Shown: positions 1 to 12,108, counted from the stretch's first letter. The stretch: DNA of 64,000 nucleotides from Solen grandis (GCA_021229015.1 CM037781.1:67290345-67354344), one strand, 5' to 3'. Translations and numbers: made by a program. Notes: generated from the sequence alone by a model not told the origin.

Positions 1-911
1 ACATTATTTTCATATTTAATATTAATATATATTATATTAATATATTTGTTGTATAATTTTGATTAACATTTTTGAATGGGTTGATAGATTTGATAATTCT
101 ACTTTTATCTGTACTGTTATTTGATATTAACATGTGATGTTAACAAGATCCTGTCTGGTACATGTTCTAGAGCTTGTACTTTTCAGGTCTGTTAATCATC
201 TCCTCTGGATACTTGCTGCTTATTGAAACACTCATTTACTTCATAAAGTTATTAACATATAATTAAGAATTCAAAATATAGAACTGTGCTTGCAGTATTT
301 CAAATATCAGCTCATGAACTAGCTATAGAACACAGATGCCCAATTACCCTTTCTAGAATTAAAGAAATCATATTTATTGTTATTCAAGATTGATAGAATA
401 CATATTTTGACTTTCATATTATTTTTCTTGAAGTTGTTATCTATAAGTAAATCAAAATATATTTATTTATTATTTAAAAATGTGTTTTTATACCTGCTCA
501 ACAAAATAAACAAAAAATTATTTTCTATCAGCAACATTGAAAGAGTATTGTTAATGATTTATTGCATTATTTATATTAGAAGTTAAAAGTGAAATGTTTA
601 TGTGATACAAAAACACCAGTGTAATGGCTTTTATATTGTCTTCCATACCTGTTGCTTGTTGTCTGGATATTTAATGTTATTTCTATCTGGCTATTTAGAG
701 TTGGCTTCTGTCACATATCCTGATTGCTGACTTTTTGTGCTTTTTCTTGCCTTAAATGCTGGTTGAATTGCATGACCAGCTTATCTTTTTCTTGGAGGTA
801 TTATTATCAAACATATATTTTGGAAATCCAGAAAATAAATTAAACTATCTTATTGGCAAATACGCTGTCTCATGTGTAGGACATACAGGTTTACCCATCC
901 TGTTGGCAGCG
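1..911. other. AT-rich non-coding stretch
   Basis: No feature recognised. The short open frames here are rich in Ile, Leu, Phe and Lys, as expected from AT-rich DNA, and show no family motif. Confidence 0.5.
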
Positions 912-1011
912 NNNNNNNNNNNNNNNNNNNNNNNNNNNNNNNNNNNNNNNNNNNNNNNNNNNNNNNNNNNNNNNNNNNNNNNNNNNNNNNNNNNNNNNNN
1001 NNNNNNNNNNN
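912..1011. other. Assembly gap of 100 N
   Basis: Exactly 100 consecutive N. A fixed length of this kind marks a scaffold join of unknown true size. It truncates the LINE relic immediately to its right. Confidence 0.98.
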
Positions 1012-1135
1012 ATACATAAATTATTTCTAACGTTGACCGATCTAATACAAACTTCATCTTTTTCATTTTATTAATTCGTACCCATGCCTTGGACTTTCTA
1101 TTGTCTATGTGGCTATGCAAGAAATTTATTCGAGA
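1012..1135 (-). pseudogene. LINE reverse-transcriptase relic, thumb/post-RT segment
   Basis: The minus-strand reading gives HSHIDN, then SKAWVRIN, MKFVLDR and LEIIY. These match the segment after the RT catalytic domain in the intact LINE ORF at 13956-17264, which has SKAYRRLN, LKFTLDR and LEIAYFSFIRP. In that family this block links the RT fingers/palm to the C-terminal region. The fragment runs into the 100-N gap, so its downstream extent is unknown. It is a non-functional scrap with no start and no neighbouring RT motifs. The clade cannot be set from 40 residues. Confidence 0.6.
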
Positions 1136-2427
1136 AATAAATAAATGTTTATCCTATATCATAATTTATCATTTTATCATACATACAACTATTTTAGCAA
1201 ACGTCAGCTTTCTTGAACATGCGGATAGAGACATGTCTGCATTCTGTAATGTGTTAAGTAAGGCGCACTAGAAATGTTAGCATTTTGATCGTAGATCTGT
1301 TCAGGGCAAATATCTTAGATTTAGACTTGAAAATCACACACCCCGTTTTAAGAGAATGTTGAGTAAGAATTTGCAGTGTTTGTTGGATTATGTTCCATGA
1401 TTGATATGAACATGATTGATATCTAAAAAGTGCTGATTTACGACAGGTTTCGTCACCATCTGACTATCTGTATAAATATAATATGAAAGGAATTATTTCA
1501 GCCGAATAAGTCCATATTGTATTTCTTAATTAATATCAGAAAGACAAAGCTATAATATATACTCAGCCAAAAAAACGTAAATGCATTTAGCACCCCGAAA
1601 GCTTGATTTCTCTGATCATTATTCAATCTTAGCATTTTTGCTTGATTTAATTTTATGTGATTTTATTCAGTTTTGCTTTATTTCCTGTCATTCGGTGTAA
1701 TCAGACACTACCACCGAATATCGTCCAGTGTTGCATAAGGTAATTGTGGTCCTTAACCGAAGGGAATGGTTTACTACTGATTAAATTTAGGTCATCAGGT
1801 ACGTCAACAATTACATGTCCATTAAGAATTGAAAAGTGGTTTCTTTGTTTTTTTGGCCGAGGATATATAGATACATATAATGAACTACAGTAGTGACCTT
1901 ATAACTTAAATTCATTGAAATTTATTCTACTTAATAGTTTTAAAATATGGATATGACTACTTCTTAAATCCACTGAGGTTTATACAATTTAATATTTGTC
2001 TTTAAGGTCCATTTAAATTGGTCGCGGCTGCAAACAAGGGGACCCCTATATCGACAAAAATCTTTATTCTTTGTGTATAAAGATAAGAAACTCAAAAGAT
2101 ATTAAACACATTGATATAAATGCAAAAGAATATGAAATATAAAAAAACAGCCAGTTATGTTATATGGGACAGAAATATGGGGATTAAGTTATTCTGTATG
2201 TCTAGATTTCATTTGCGTGTAAACGTTTCTTAAATGTTAACTTGTAAAACAATAAGTTTGTAATCATGCGTGAGTGTATGTTATGATATGCATGTACAAC
2301 TAATAATTTAGGATATAGTAATTGTGCAAGCAATGTCCAACAACATTCAAATAGCTTTGGTTATTTGTTTGGTTGTTATTATGTACCAAATAAAAAATAT
2401 TCCTTGTCATATGGTTACTTGATAAAT
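1136..2427. other. AT-rich non-coding stretch
   Basis: No coding, RNA or repeat feature recognised on either strand. Confidence 0.45.
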
Positions 2428-2800
2428 GGATCAGTATTCGCAAAATTGGTATGCACGACATTGTTGTAAATGTAAATGTAAAGTTATCATACTTATGTGA
2501 AATTTAAAAGAAATTGCGATGTTGATTTTTATGCGAATTCAATAAATACTGACAAGTTCGGGACATGTCTAGTCATTTTTAGAAGTCCTGCACACTGTCA
2601 TATGATAGAAACAATGCTCTATTATAATATACCAAGGGAATACAGAGACTGTCCTTGTTGTGAGTTTTATCTTGAAGATGAGTACCATTTTACATGCCGT
2701 TGTCCATTGTATAAGAATATTCATTCTATATATATCGCAAGCATCTATAATGAACATCCATCTGTTGAAATATTCGATAGTCTTATGTCATGTTTTTAAT
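2428..2800 (+). pseudogene. LINE C-terminal relic with zinc-knuckle motif
   Basis: The plus strand reads DQYSQNWYARH near 2430. From 2497 an open frame carries FRSPAHCHMIET, NIPREYRDCPCC, EDEYHF and CPLYKN. This is the C-terminal pattern of a group of invertebrate LINE ORF2 proteins: FRxSxHxLxIExxRxxNIPRxxRxC, then C, EDEyHF and CPlY. The Cys-Cys-His-Cys residues are thought to form a nucleic-acid-binding knuckle. Equivalent fragments lie near 43.3, 47.6 and 59.7 kb. Only the 3' end is present, as expected of a 5'-truncated LINE insertion, and no RT domain is found upstream. Confidence 0.7.
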
Positions 2801-3921
2801 TAAAACAAGTGATACTTAATTGTGATATTTTATGCCAAACTGAATAGTATAAATCTAGTATATATGTATGCGTATAGAGATAGATTTACGTGGATTGTAT
2901 TTAATTATATTTAAAATGTTTGCATGTTTAGAATTATTAATTATGTAAAAAGTTTGTGCATATGCTAGAGGGCTAATCACGATAAAACTTGGCTATTTAA
3001 TGGCTCTGTAAATTCATAGTCCAATCCATATCAGTATTACAAAAACGTTGTCTCATATCAGGTTTAAATATGAATTATTATAAAATCCATTATATTAAAG
3101 CAAGGGGAAGGCATCGCATATAGATCAGCAGGAATTTAATTTGATGTTCATCTTAAATAAATTATCAAATTGAAATTTAATTAAACATACTCCTATGAAA
3201 GCTGATATCTTAAAGCAGATTCATTATCATTAAAATGATTGTTCCCGTTTCCGTTCATTTTCAAAATCAACCGGTATCCATTTTTACCAGACCAAATGTA
3301 AACAACGTATGATTCAATAATTAGAAATAAAGAAATTTAAACAACTCAAATTAAATTGATATCGTTGTATGAAATTTTGTATTCAAATTGGAGAAAAACA
3401 ACAACAGCAACAACAAATACAATAAAAACAAACACGTTCTTGAAATACATATATCCAGTGTTTTCAAACAAAAGTAATACATGTATATTACCCAGAGATT
3501 GTATGTACCCTTTTTTGAAAAGCATATTGAAAGTTTTTACCATCTTGTTTGGTATTGTTGTAAAATAAAGCCTTTTCTTGATTAAATTAAAACTGACCGA
3601 TATATATGAAATAAAAATGAATTATAGATGAATTAATTCTAAAATTTGGAATCCGCAAAATAGAAAGAAAATAGAATTGACGTATAGTTTACTGAACAAA
3701 AAACATATATTTGTATTTATTTTTGTAGATTGAAAATGTTTTACCAACAGTTAAGGGATTCAAAGGATCCTTAGATTATCAAATTTAATAAAAAAAAAAA
3801 CAACAACAACAAAAAACAAAAACAAAAAAACATGCCTATATGTAACAAAAGTTTTGAATAGGCCTTGATTCTGTCAAATGCGCTATTGCTATTCATAGGG
3901 TCATCCGATTGCAATAAATGC
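2801..3921. other. AT-rich non-coding stretch with A-rich runs
   Basis: No gene seen. An A/CAA-rich low-complexity run occurs near 3790-3830. Confidence 0.45.
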
Positions 3922-3945
3922 GCACTAACACACACACGTGCGCGT

Positions 3946-3974
<29 letters not shown>
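3922..3974. repeat. (CA)n microsatellite, interrupted
   Basis: ACACAC runs are interrupted by GTGCGCGTGC and then continue as an uninterrupted CA run of about 30 bp. The Cys/Val-rich open frame across it is a low-complexity artefact. Confidence 0.9.
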
Positions 3975-3976
<2 letters not shown>

Positions 3977-4195
3977 TATACTGAAAAAAAAGAATAGTAT
4001 AAGGATGTCAACATACACACTAAAAAGGATTTTCAACGAACACACTTTTTAATCATACATTGTTTAACTAAGATTTATTTACGTATAGTTTCCCTTATAT
4101 GTCAGCATTTAAGTTAAAAATCTTTAAACTTGCATTTCTATTCTTTTCATTTGTTTATACTTATTTTGCGGTCGATTTTAAACTCAACTATTCGG

Positions 4196-4790
4196 TGAAT
4201 ATAAGGAGCTATTGCAGTCACCCCGGCGTCGGCGTCCATTTGGCGTCTGCGCCCCGAGAAACATTAAGGTTTTGTTAAACATTGCCACTATCCACCATCC
4301 TATTATTTCGCAATGGATGCCCCTAAAACTTATGTGTTTATCGTCATCAGACCAGTGAATATCACCAAACATTTCACGTGTGTTTATCATCATTAACCCA
4401 AGCAGTAGAAACAGGAACAGTAACTTTTTAAAATATTTTGCATATTTATGGCCCTTTTTGGACTTCGAAAAAATGTTAAGTTTTGTTAAACAATGTCATG
4501 ATCTCCGTTTTTACTCAATAATTGCCCCTCTTACTTCACACAATATACCAACTCGTGGCAACAGTTAAGTGTTTCTTCCAAGTATCTAAGTACTTTTGCA
4601 CATTTATGGCCTTTTATGGGCTAAAAATGTTAAGTTTTGTTTGAAATTGTTTTTATTTCAACCATTACTAAATGGACGTCCCTAAAACTTCACACATATA
4701 TACTTTAAATCATCAGAACAATCAGTAGAATCTGGAACAGTAACTATTCCAAGTATACTTTTTGCATATTAGCTGACTTGTTACGTTTTT
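4196..4790 (+). repeat. Degenerate ~280-bp tandem repeat, about two to three units
   Basis: Recurring blocks in the same order: TTTTGCAYATTTATGGCC, then AAATGTTAAGTTTTG, then GCCCCTAAAACTT-like and CACAC/CATCATCAG segments, then GTAGAAWCWGGAACAGTAAC. The left end has a GC-rich block (GGCGTCGGCGTCC). Spacing between equivalent blocks is roughly 170-290 bp. Units are well diverged, so this is an old repeat. No coding potential. Confidence 0.6.
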
Positions 4791-5287
4791 ATTTAAAACT
4801 GCTATCACCAAACTTAACAACTATTAATCGTACAAGATTTAGCCAACCAAATCTTCCTTCAAATGCATTTCTAAACCTTAAAGAGAAATGCAACATTTCA
4901 AATACCAGCTTCTAGGGAATGCGATAACAGAAAGTCAGAAATAATACACAATATACAATAGCTGGTGCTATAAGTAGAGCTAACTTCATTTTGGTAATCT
5001 TGTTCATCTCAGACATAGATGAAATCAAGGTTATGGCCCTGTTGTCATACCGTTACGAAAGGTAAAATGTTACAAAACGAGTTTCATGAATGGATGGAAT
5101 CCATGTCATGACCCCGTGAATCCAGAGACTTTTCAGGGATTGGTCGATGAACTAACGAGAGTCAATCGAGATCTCTCCTATTATGCTCCCGATTGCGGTT
5201 GAGGCATAGCTTGCTGTTGGCTGGTCGGACATAATTTCTTGCTAATGGAGGACGTGACTGCAAGCTCACGCTGGCCACATCTTTGTA
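4791..5287. other. Non-coding, with one GC-richer open patch
   Basis: Mostly featureless. At 5085-5202 (+) about 38 codons stay open (NPETFQGLVDEL, APDCG) before a TGA, in DNA GC-richer than its surroundings. I recognise no family. It could be a decayed exon or an unknown repeat. A SINE is inserted just downstream. Confidence 0.3.
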
Positions 5288-5515
5288 AGGTCACATACTT
5301 GACTATTTGACTTGACTATTTGAGTTTACCGTCGCTTCAACAGTATTTCAGTCATATAGCGACGTCCAGCAATTAGGTGGAGGAAGACCCCGAATACATG
5401 GAGGCATCCAGGTAGAACCACCGACTTACCGCAAGCCAGCTGGTGAGGGGCTGAGTGAGTGTTAAAGTCAGCGACTTTACCCTCTCGGCCACGGAGGCCC
5501 CTTGAGGTCACATAC
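5288..5515 (-). repeat. tRNA-derived SINE, family 1, copy a, lacking the B box
   Basis: Minus-strand SINE body at 5299-5504, flanked by an 11-bp target duplication AGGTCACATAC (5288-5298 and 5505-5515). On the minus strand it begins GGGGCCTCCGTGGCCGAGAGG (A-box side) and ends with the family's 3' domain and TCAAG-type tail. Compared with copies b and d it lacks about 50 bp containing the B box (GGGTTCGAAAC). The deletion junction lies at a TGG shared by both edges, so microhomology-mediated loss is likely. Without a B box this copy should not be an active Pol III source (inference). Confidence 0.88.
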
Positions 5516-6057
5516 AATTGAGCGGGCGAATATTTTCAAGGTGTACTTTTACATCCGCTAAGTAGCCTTGTACGACTTCAGATGTTCCTTCCCATGGGAA
5601 GTAATAATTACTCTAATGTCACTATGCAAGTGGATAAATACACTGGTTGAGCGAAAAGCATTGTTTACAACATGGGTTTTTTCAGGTAGAAAATGTATTT
5701 CTGACATAACCAATCATTGATCTTTAATATAATCTTCAATATTATTCCAAATTAATGCGACCATTAATTCATCGGATAAAAGTAATGGCGCTTTGATCCC
5801 TGCACGTTTTATGTATCGGGTTTCACTAATATTACGCTAGAACAGATGATATCTCGTTTAATTGAGATTTATAATGTAGTTATGACTGTGTAAACTATGT
5901 CACATGACCCATGTACTTTAAATTGTTCATACAAAACAACAATGTGTTGGAAATGTTCTTATTCTAGTGTGTTTAAAAGAAAACATTTTAAGTCAAGATA
6001 AAGTCACAAGGAAGAATCATAAGGGAGGGGCAATCATTATTTTTTTGCAATAAAAGC
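5516..6057. other. AT-rich non-coding stretch
   Basis: No feature recognised. Confidence 0.45.
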
Positions 6058-6280
6058 CTAAAGCTCCTCGTTCACAGATGATCGGTAGAAATTTAAAAAA
6101 AAATATATTGTTCTACTCTCCCTTGTTAATGTTGGTGAAGTCTTTGTTTCCTAACAAATGTATAGGTCACATTATACGAAAAAAACTCCGCTATTTTCGT
6201 AAACGCAACCTCGGCAAAGTCGATTATATATAGGCATACGGTATCCCCGAAACAGGTGCTTGCGGTACTACGCGACACGT
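6058..6280 (+). repeat. Dispersed repeat R1, copy a
   Basis: Shares ordered blocks with 59845-60104 (minus) and 63019-63224 (plus): a head CTCGTTCACAGATGATCGGTAG, GTTGGTGAAGTCTTTGTTTC, CTATTTTCGTAA, CCTCGGC, then GGTATCCCCGAAACAGGTGC and TTGCGG. No TIRs, tail or coding frame seen. Family unknown to me. Confidence 0.7.
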
Positions 6281-7337
6281 TCGTTACTCAAATTTCAAAA
6301 AATATGAAATCTTATACTTCTGTAAGAAAAAGCGTTTGGGAAGCCGTAGTTTGGATGACTAAGAGACAGAAAGTTAAAGTTAATGGTGCGTAGCTTGAAA
6401 TGATTCACCTTGCTCAGAAAACGTATTTTTGGTGGCTGATTGGCCAAATGGTTAATTCAGTCGAAACTTTTGTCATTCTTCCTTCAAATTCACAATAAGA
6501 AAATAGTTAACAGAGCCAACAATGTGTCAGTAGGACACTTTATATGCAGGCTTTGAAATTGTAAACTTGATTTAACCTAAAATTGGTTAGAAAATATAAA
6601 AACCGGACAAATTCTCACATTGTATATCCAGTGTGTCTGGTGCTACGTGTAATTATTAAGTTGTTTCTCCCCATTGTTGTGTACGTATGGTTTAACAAAA
6701 TCTTTAATTCATATATGTTTTATAGATATCCCTTTTACTCATTTCCAGAAATGTTTGCACTTTGTATTTAGTTTGGAATTTACCGATTCTTTTTTTATTA
6801 GAACACAGCAATGTTTTGAAATTGCGTTATACAGTATTGCAAGTTCTGATAACCAGTTATCTTTTCCAAAAGTTTCAGAAATCCAGCCAGTACAAGATAT
6901 TTGTGAAGAGTGCGTACATAAAGATTAACTCACTGAAAAAAAGAATATGTAAAACCAAAATGTTCCAAAGTAGAAAACATAAATGGCCATTCAACAGTAC
7001 TAAATGTTTTTTATTTTTTATTTTAATAATCTAAATTAAAATAATGCCATTTATATATGATATAGCCTTGTTAATCATGGTTAATGATATATAGCAGGAC
7101 ATCTTGCGAGATCTCTTTTAGCTAATTTATTATTATTATCTATTGCTGTGCATGCGTTGCTGATATTTTTTGGCAGAAAATTTGATTAAAATTATATAAG
7201 CTATTGCATATACAACACATGCATTTCATGATAACATGTTGTCCAACATATTTTGTTGTATCTACCACTCAATACCCTTGAGAGACACACATCTTTTTTC
7301 CGCTATTTAAAGTAAAATCTAAACATTTACTATCAGA
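6281..7337. other. AT-rich non-coding stretch
   Basis: Overlapping short Phe/Ile/Lys-rich open frames at 6583-7034 show no motif and are treated as chance. Confidence 0.45.
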
Positions 7338-7520
7338 GTACGGCTGCCGTAAGATATAGGGATAAATTTCGTCGCCCTGTTACAGTCCCAAATGTGAACA
7401 GCACGGGCATATCTTTCAGCATTACAATGCCCGGTACCGTGTGGACCTTCTGGCAAACCATAACATCAACCCACTCGACTGGCCGCCGTACTGTCCAGAT
7501 TTGTCCAATTGATTTCATTT
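7338..7520 (+). pseudogene. Tc1/mariner-type transposase fragment
   Basis: The plus strand reads YRDKFRRPVTVPNVNSTGISF. After a one-base frame change near 7417 it continues as NARYRVDLLANHNINPLDW and PPYCPDLSN. This matches the middle of the IS630/Tc1/mariner DDE domain, where the family reads FQxDNARxHxA ... NxxxLxWPxxSPDLSPIEHxWD. The DNAR block contains the second catalytic Asp, changed here to YNAR. The frame stops at TGA just after DLSN, where PIEH is expected. It is a short dead scrap with no TIRs located. Confidence 0.75.
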
Positions 7521-8341
7521 CTTCAAATTTGATTATATTAGGGGGGTACTATCAAATATGCTTCAGTTACTCGTGAACTGGTTAGAATCTAATTAAATTT
7601 GGATAATTTGTTGATTACAGACTTATTGTCAAACTGATATAAACTATTTTATAGAGTATTCAAATATGTATAAGTTATAGACCCAGAATTTCTTTTTGGT
7701 TCAGTATACTTGTACGCATAGACATACGTTCATTGCGTTACGTATATATGAACAATTCATTTTAATTTGCCTCAAAAAGAATATAACTTCGATTGTTATA
7801 TGTGAAATTCTATAAAATGTTATCAAGTATGCATATAAGTAACTCGGCAAATAAACATAATGTGGGATCATATTTCAAAACAATGCAGACAAGTAATATG
7901 TGAACGTTTCCTCCTATTCTCATGATTTATGAATTTGAATAGAGCAGTATACGTTGACTATTCAGAATAATAGAAATATTTCCGCCTTTGGCACCGCAAT
8001 AATTTTGAAAGCATGTTAAGCAACATAAGCTTTATATCTGGAATACAAAAAAGGCTGGTCTGGATTATACGGTTTACGTCTTACCAGTATCTTTGATTTG
8101 AGATTGACGCATTGTATAACATGTTGAGACTTATAGTACTGTTGCTTTCGGTCGAAACAGTCATGTTTAATGGCATACATTTGTGTTTAGTAGAGTAGCA
8201 TAGCGTCAAATTTATACGATTGAGGAGGTTACACATTACCCGCAAATGAATTAATTTGGAAGAACGTTCAAAGGGATACATTGATCTGTGTCTGGACGAT
8301 TATCGCACCATAGATGTAGACTAATAAGTCTTGATGTGGGT
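7521..8341. other. AT-rich non-coding stretch
   Basis: No feature recognised. Confidence 0.45.
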
Positions 8342-8622
8342 TCATTGTTGGCAAAGGGGCCTCCGTGGCCGAGAGGGTATAGTCGCTGACTTTAGAACTC
8401 ACTCAGCCCCTCACCGCGTGGGTTCGAAACCCGGCAGGGTCATTCGGATTTTCATGTGAGGAAGCCTTCCGGCTGGCTTACGGTAGGTCGGTGGTTCTAC
8501 CCGGATGCTTCCGTGCATTCGGGGTCTTCCTCCACCTGTAATTAGCTGGACGTCGCTATATAACTGAAATACTGTCGAAGCGACGGTAAACTCAAATAGT
8601 CAAGTCAAGTCATTGTTGGCAA
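8342..8622 (+). repeat. tRNA-derived SINE, family 1, copy b, full length
   Basis: Body at 8356-8609, flanked by a perfect 13-bp target duplication TCATTGTTGGCAA (8342-8354 and 8610-8622). The head is tRNA-like: A box in GTGGCCGAGAGG and B box GGGTTCGAAAC. A central region follows (GGTCGGTGGTTCTACCCGG), then a 3' domain (GCTGGACGTCGCTATA, AACTGAAATACTGTCG) and a short TCAAG-repeat tail. It is non-coding and would be mobilised by LINE machinery in trans. Confidence 0.93.
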
Positions 8623-9199
8623 GAAATTGAAAAATATATATATATCTTTTCGTTTTTCCCCTGACAAATTGAAGCATCGGACGAGCAGAGCCACGAAATG
8701 TAAAGCATTTGCTGGAGATGATCGAAAATGGCGATATTTTTCCACTGTAAAAATAAATTTACTATGACTGTATTCCCCCCTAAAATATTATTAACGTTAT
8801 TTTTTTTTTTTTTTGCGCCAATTATTTAAATCAACGACGCAAAAATATACGATCGGACACTTATTGGGACATATTTACCTACCAGAATGGAGAAATATGA
8901 GAAATACCTGTGAGTCTGATGGCTATCGAATTGTTTTACTGTTAAACTGTTAAAGTAGCAAACAATAATATAATTGCAGATTAGTCCTTTCTTTGCAACA
9001 CAACATGGTGAACCTGAATAGGGCGATGCAGAGACAAGCCCGCTGCCTCAAGGTTTCCATATAGTTCATTATCAATATAGTGTTGTGTACGCTAAAACAA
9101 TAGGAAACGAAAATATGAACTCGGTGTCTTGCTGGTCATACTGTGCCTTGTGAACGGAATTAAGCTACTTCAGTGATATTAGTTAAACCCGAGTTGTTT
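8623..9199. other. Non-coding stretch
   Basis: No feature recognised beyond a T-run near 8800. Confidence 0.45.
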
Positions 9200-10045
9200 A
9201 AAAATCTGATTTGAACCAGTTGTCAGTTAAAAGTGAAACGAAGCTCTTGAAGCCAAGTACATGCTCCAGAGAAACTGAAATGGATCAATTGAAACATAAC
9301 GTACATTTAATTTTTTCCTGGTTTTCTTGAAGTACATGTTACGGAACCAGAAATAAAAACATCGTCCGGGTAAGCCATGGTAGTCAGATCGACTATCCAA
9401 ACTATGGAATGATGTATGTAAAGCCGAAAGGGTCTGGTTATCTTGTAAACATAAAAGCAATAAGTCTATTTTAAAGTCTGAGTTTGTTAGTAAACGTAAA
9501 CTCTTTGATTGCGAGGTTCAGAGAGCTAAGCGCTTCCATTGGTTTAAGTTACAGCCACAGTTGCTCGTCGAAAGTGAAGTGGATCCTTCTAACTTTTGGA
9601 AGTCTATAGGCAAAATTGTGGTAAATTGTACTGAAAAGAATACGATCCCGTTGGAAGTAGTTTCGCCGGATGGATTTATCTTTGATGATATTAATATAGT
9701 TTTGTCCCGGTGGAAAAACGAATTATGCTCTCTTTTCCAAACATCAAATATCAATAGTAATTATACATGTATGAATAATGATAATGATAATAATGTACAT
9801 GCTGACGGTGCCTCCTTTAATAGTCAGATATCTGTGTTAGAGGTTCGTGAAGCAATCCCAAGTGTTAACAAGAGCAAAGCATGTGGCACTGGCAGTTTAC
9901 CAGTAGAAGTACAGCTCTTTTGTCACTCCATGTTATTTTTAATATTTGTTTAAGCAATGGCATTGTACCATCATTGTGGGGACATATATATTATTAACCC
10001 CATTCTCCTAAGTCTTCTACTGTAGATAGGTGCGATCCACTGTTT
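9200..10045 (+). pseudogene. LINE ORF2 relic: linker to start of RT
   Basis: Plus strand from about 9376: KPWW, LSKLWNDVCKAERVWLSCK, FDCEVQRAKRFHW, NFWKSIGKI, LSRWKNELCSLF and VNKSKACGTGSLPVEV. Then SNGIVPSLWGH, PKSSTVDRCDP. These are the ordered linker and RT motif 0-1 blocks of LINE ORF2 (KPWWxxxL, FWKxIGKI, KAxGxDxxPxEV, IPxxWxxxxIxPIPK). The longest uninterrupted part is 9561-9953. A stop and frame change follow, and the protein match ends just before the YRGISL block. Endonuclease and catalytic RT motifs are missing, so it is a dead internal fragment. The clade differs from the intact LINE at 14-17 kb. Confidence 0.78.
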
Positions 10046-12108
10046 TCAGATTTGATTCATATTTGCGACAAAACCTGTTTTAATATATTGCAGAGGCGTT
10101 AATTTTTACTGTGTAAATAACATTATTATTATTTTTGTGACTTAAAAATGTCTTAGAATAACTTTCATATTATATAATGCGCACCTATATTACAGTTTTA
10201 AGTATTTTAAACATGACCGTGTTATTTGCAATGATGTCTGATTTTATGTCATTTTAACCATCTCTTATAAATCCGTATGGAGTGGCATTGTACATTTATG
10301 ATATTTTATACTAATTATTTGTATATACTGTTTGCACAATGATGAGATGTAGATAAAGATTACTACTGTTATAAAAGATATAAATCACTTCCATGTTAAA
10401 AACAATGAGTCTCTTGGTGGTCAGTCAAGAGGATATCCCATTTGATTATCGCGGCAAGTATACGGAAGTGTTTAAACGTATCCACAAACACAGTGCCAAT
10501 GCTCATCTACCAGTTATCCGAGCTGGTTCCGCCGGCCCTTATAGTTAATTCAAAACCCATTCTCAGTTCCCAAAGAACTGTCAGTTCATCACTGTCGTTA
10601 GCGTGTTTGGTGGGAAGTAACCAAATCGTAAATCAAGTTTTTTTGTTTGTTTTTTCTTGGTATTTGTTACTGATTCGATAGTATGGCTTGTAACATCACA
10701 TGTTGCATTGATCAAATATTTACAAATGAATCAATCTACCCATAGATATTACGCTGCAACAAAAATCCAACATTCCAATAAAATATGGAAGTTGATGGAA
10801 ATTGATATCCTCCGTGCCTAAAACTGTCAAATTTATCATGAACGCTTTGTTTTATCACTTGCGATTGATTCATGAAACAGTTCAAAATGCAGTTGCTCTC
10901 ATATTATGTCGCCTCTAAAACGTCGTAAAGATGATGTACCGACCAAATAATGACGGTAGGCGATGATGTATGAAAAAATATAATGGCGAATTTGCTATAT
11001 GTATTTAATTTCATTTTCAAATATAATTATCCTCACCGCGTGGGTTCCCAAAAGACCCATTTACTGCTTAGGTTGCTGAATGCACATGGACTGCTATATC
11101 ATTACGTGCCGACAAGGCCCCCATCCCGTCCCAATCCCTGTTCAATAAACAGACAATCCTTAACAGATTCCGATGCGTTTGAGTTTAAACTAATTTATTT
11201 TACGTTGATTAGGAAACAAATTCTAACAACTAATCCCTCTCGACGGTATATGGGTTACCTTTTAAGGTCATGAAAAGTTCTTGCCCCAAGGAGAATCGAA
11301 CTAATAACCATTGTCAGAAAAGATCTTGAGAAACCTAATTCCATACTAACGAAGGACTCAAATTTATGAGTTCATAAAATTTATTTCATTTCTCTAAAGT
11401 ATACCAATGGACCAGACAAATTTCATTACACGTTTTAGAACTTACTTTAATTTAGATTCATTTGTGGTTAGTATGACATTTCCTTATTCGTTAAGATTTT
11501 GGTGTTGTCTTTTACCCTTTACCACGCCAAACTATTTCTGACAGCGCACGTCTGATCAGACTATCAGCTCCGTCCTCTAGTTTCCAGTGCACAATTCCCA
11601 CGCTAAGCTACTGGTAGTATAGTACAGTAGTCTTGTACTACATTGGTTTCCTTATAATTTTCAGGCGGAAAATGCTTAAACGTTCTTTCGAAATTTCTCC
11701 GGCGTTTTATGAAATAGTATTAAGTAGTTGACCCTGGTAAATATTAGTTATGATGAATGAAAAAAATTACATTTCTCTCAGCCATGCATCATTATTTGCA
11801 AATACTTGTTAATGTAATCTTTGACGTTGAACTGTAGACTGAAAAAAATATTTTGCCAATAACATGATGGTTGTTAAATATACATACTTTTGTTCTTATA
11901 CGTATAAGTTATTTATTACAGTCCCACTATCGTATAACTGTATAAGCTAGTTTCGAATGCATCTACACCGTAAATGCCTATGTGTGAATTTTAACCACGG
12001 AATACATTCAGTAATGTCTATTTAGCGAAAGATCAAAAAGAAAAATACGAGTTATAGCTTTCTCGTTCTATATTTTGATCATATCAACAACATAAATAAT
12101 ACATACGA
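10046..12108. other. Non-coding stretch, one unexplained open patch
   Basis: Mostly AT-rich. About 10406-10546 (+) stays open for about 47 codons (QEDIPFDYRGKYTEVF, AHLPVIRAGSAG) in locally GC-richer DNA and ends at TAA. I recognise no family. No other feature. Confidence 0.3.

Noticed and set aside
3771..3971. Cys/Val/Ala-rich minus-strand frame
   Set aside because: Encoded by a CA microsatellite and A-rich DNA.
11031..11048. SINE family 1 fragment (CCTCACCGCGTGGGTTC)
   Set aside because: Seventeen matching bases only; no further similarity on either side.
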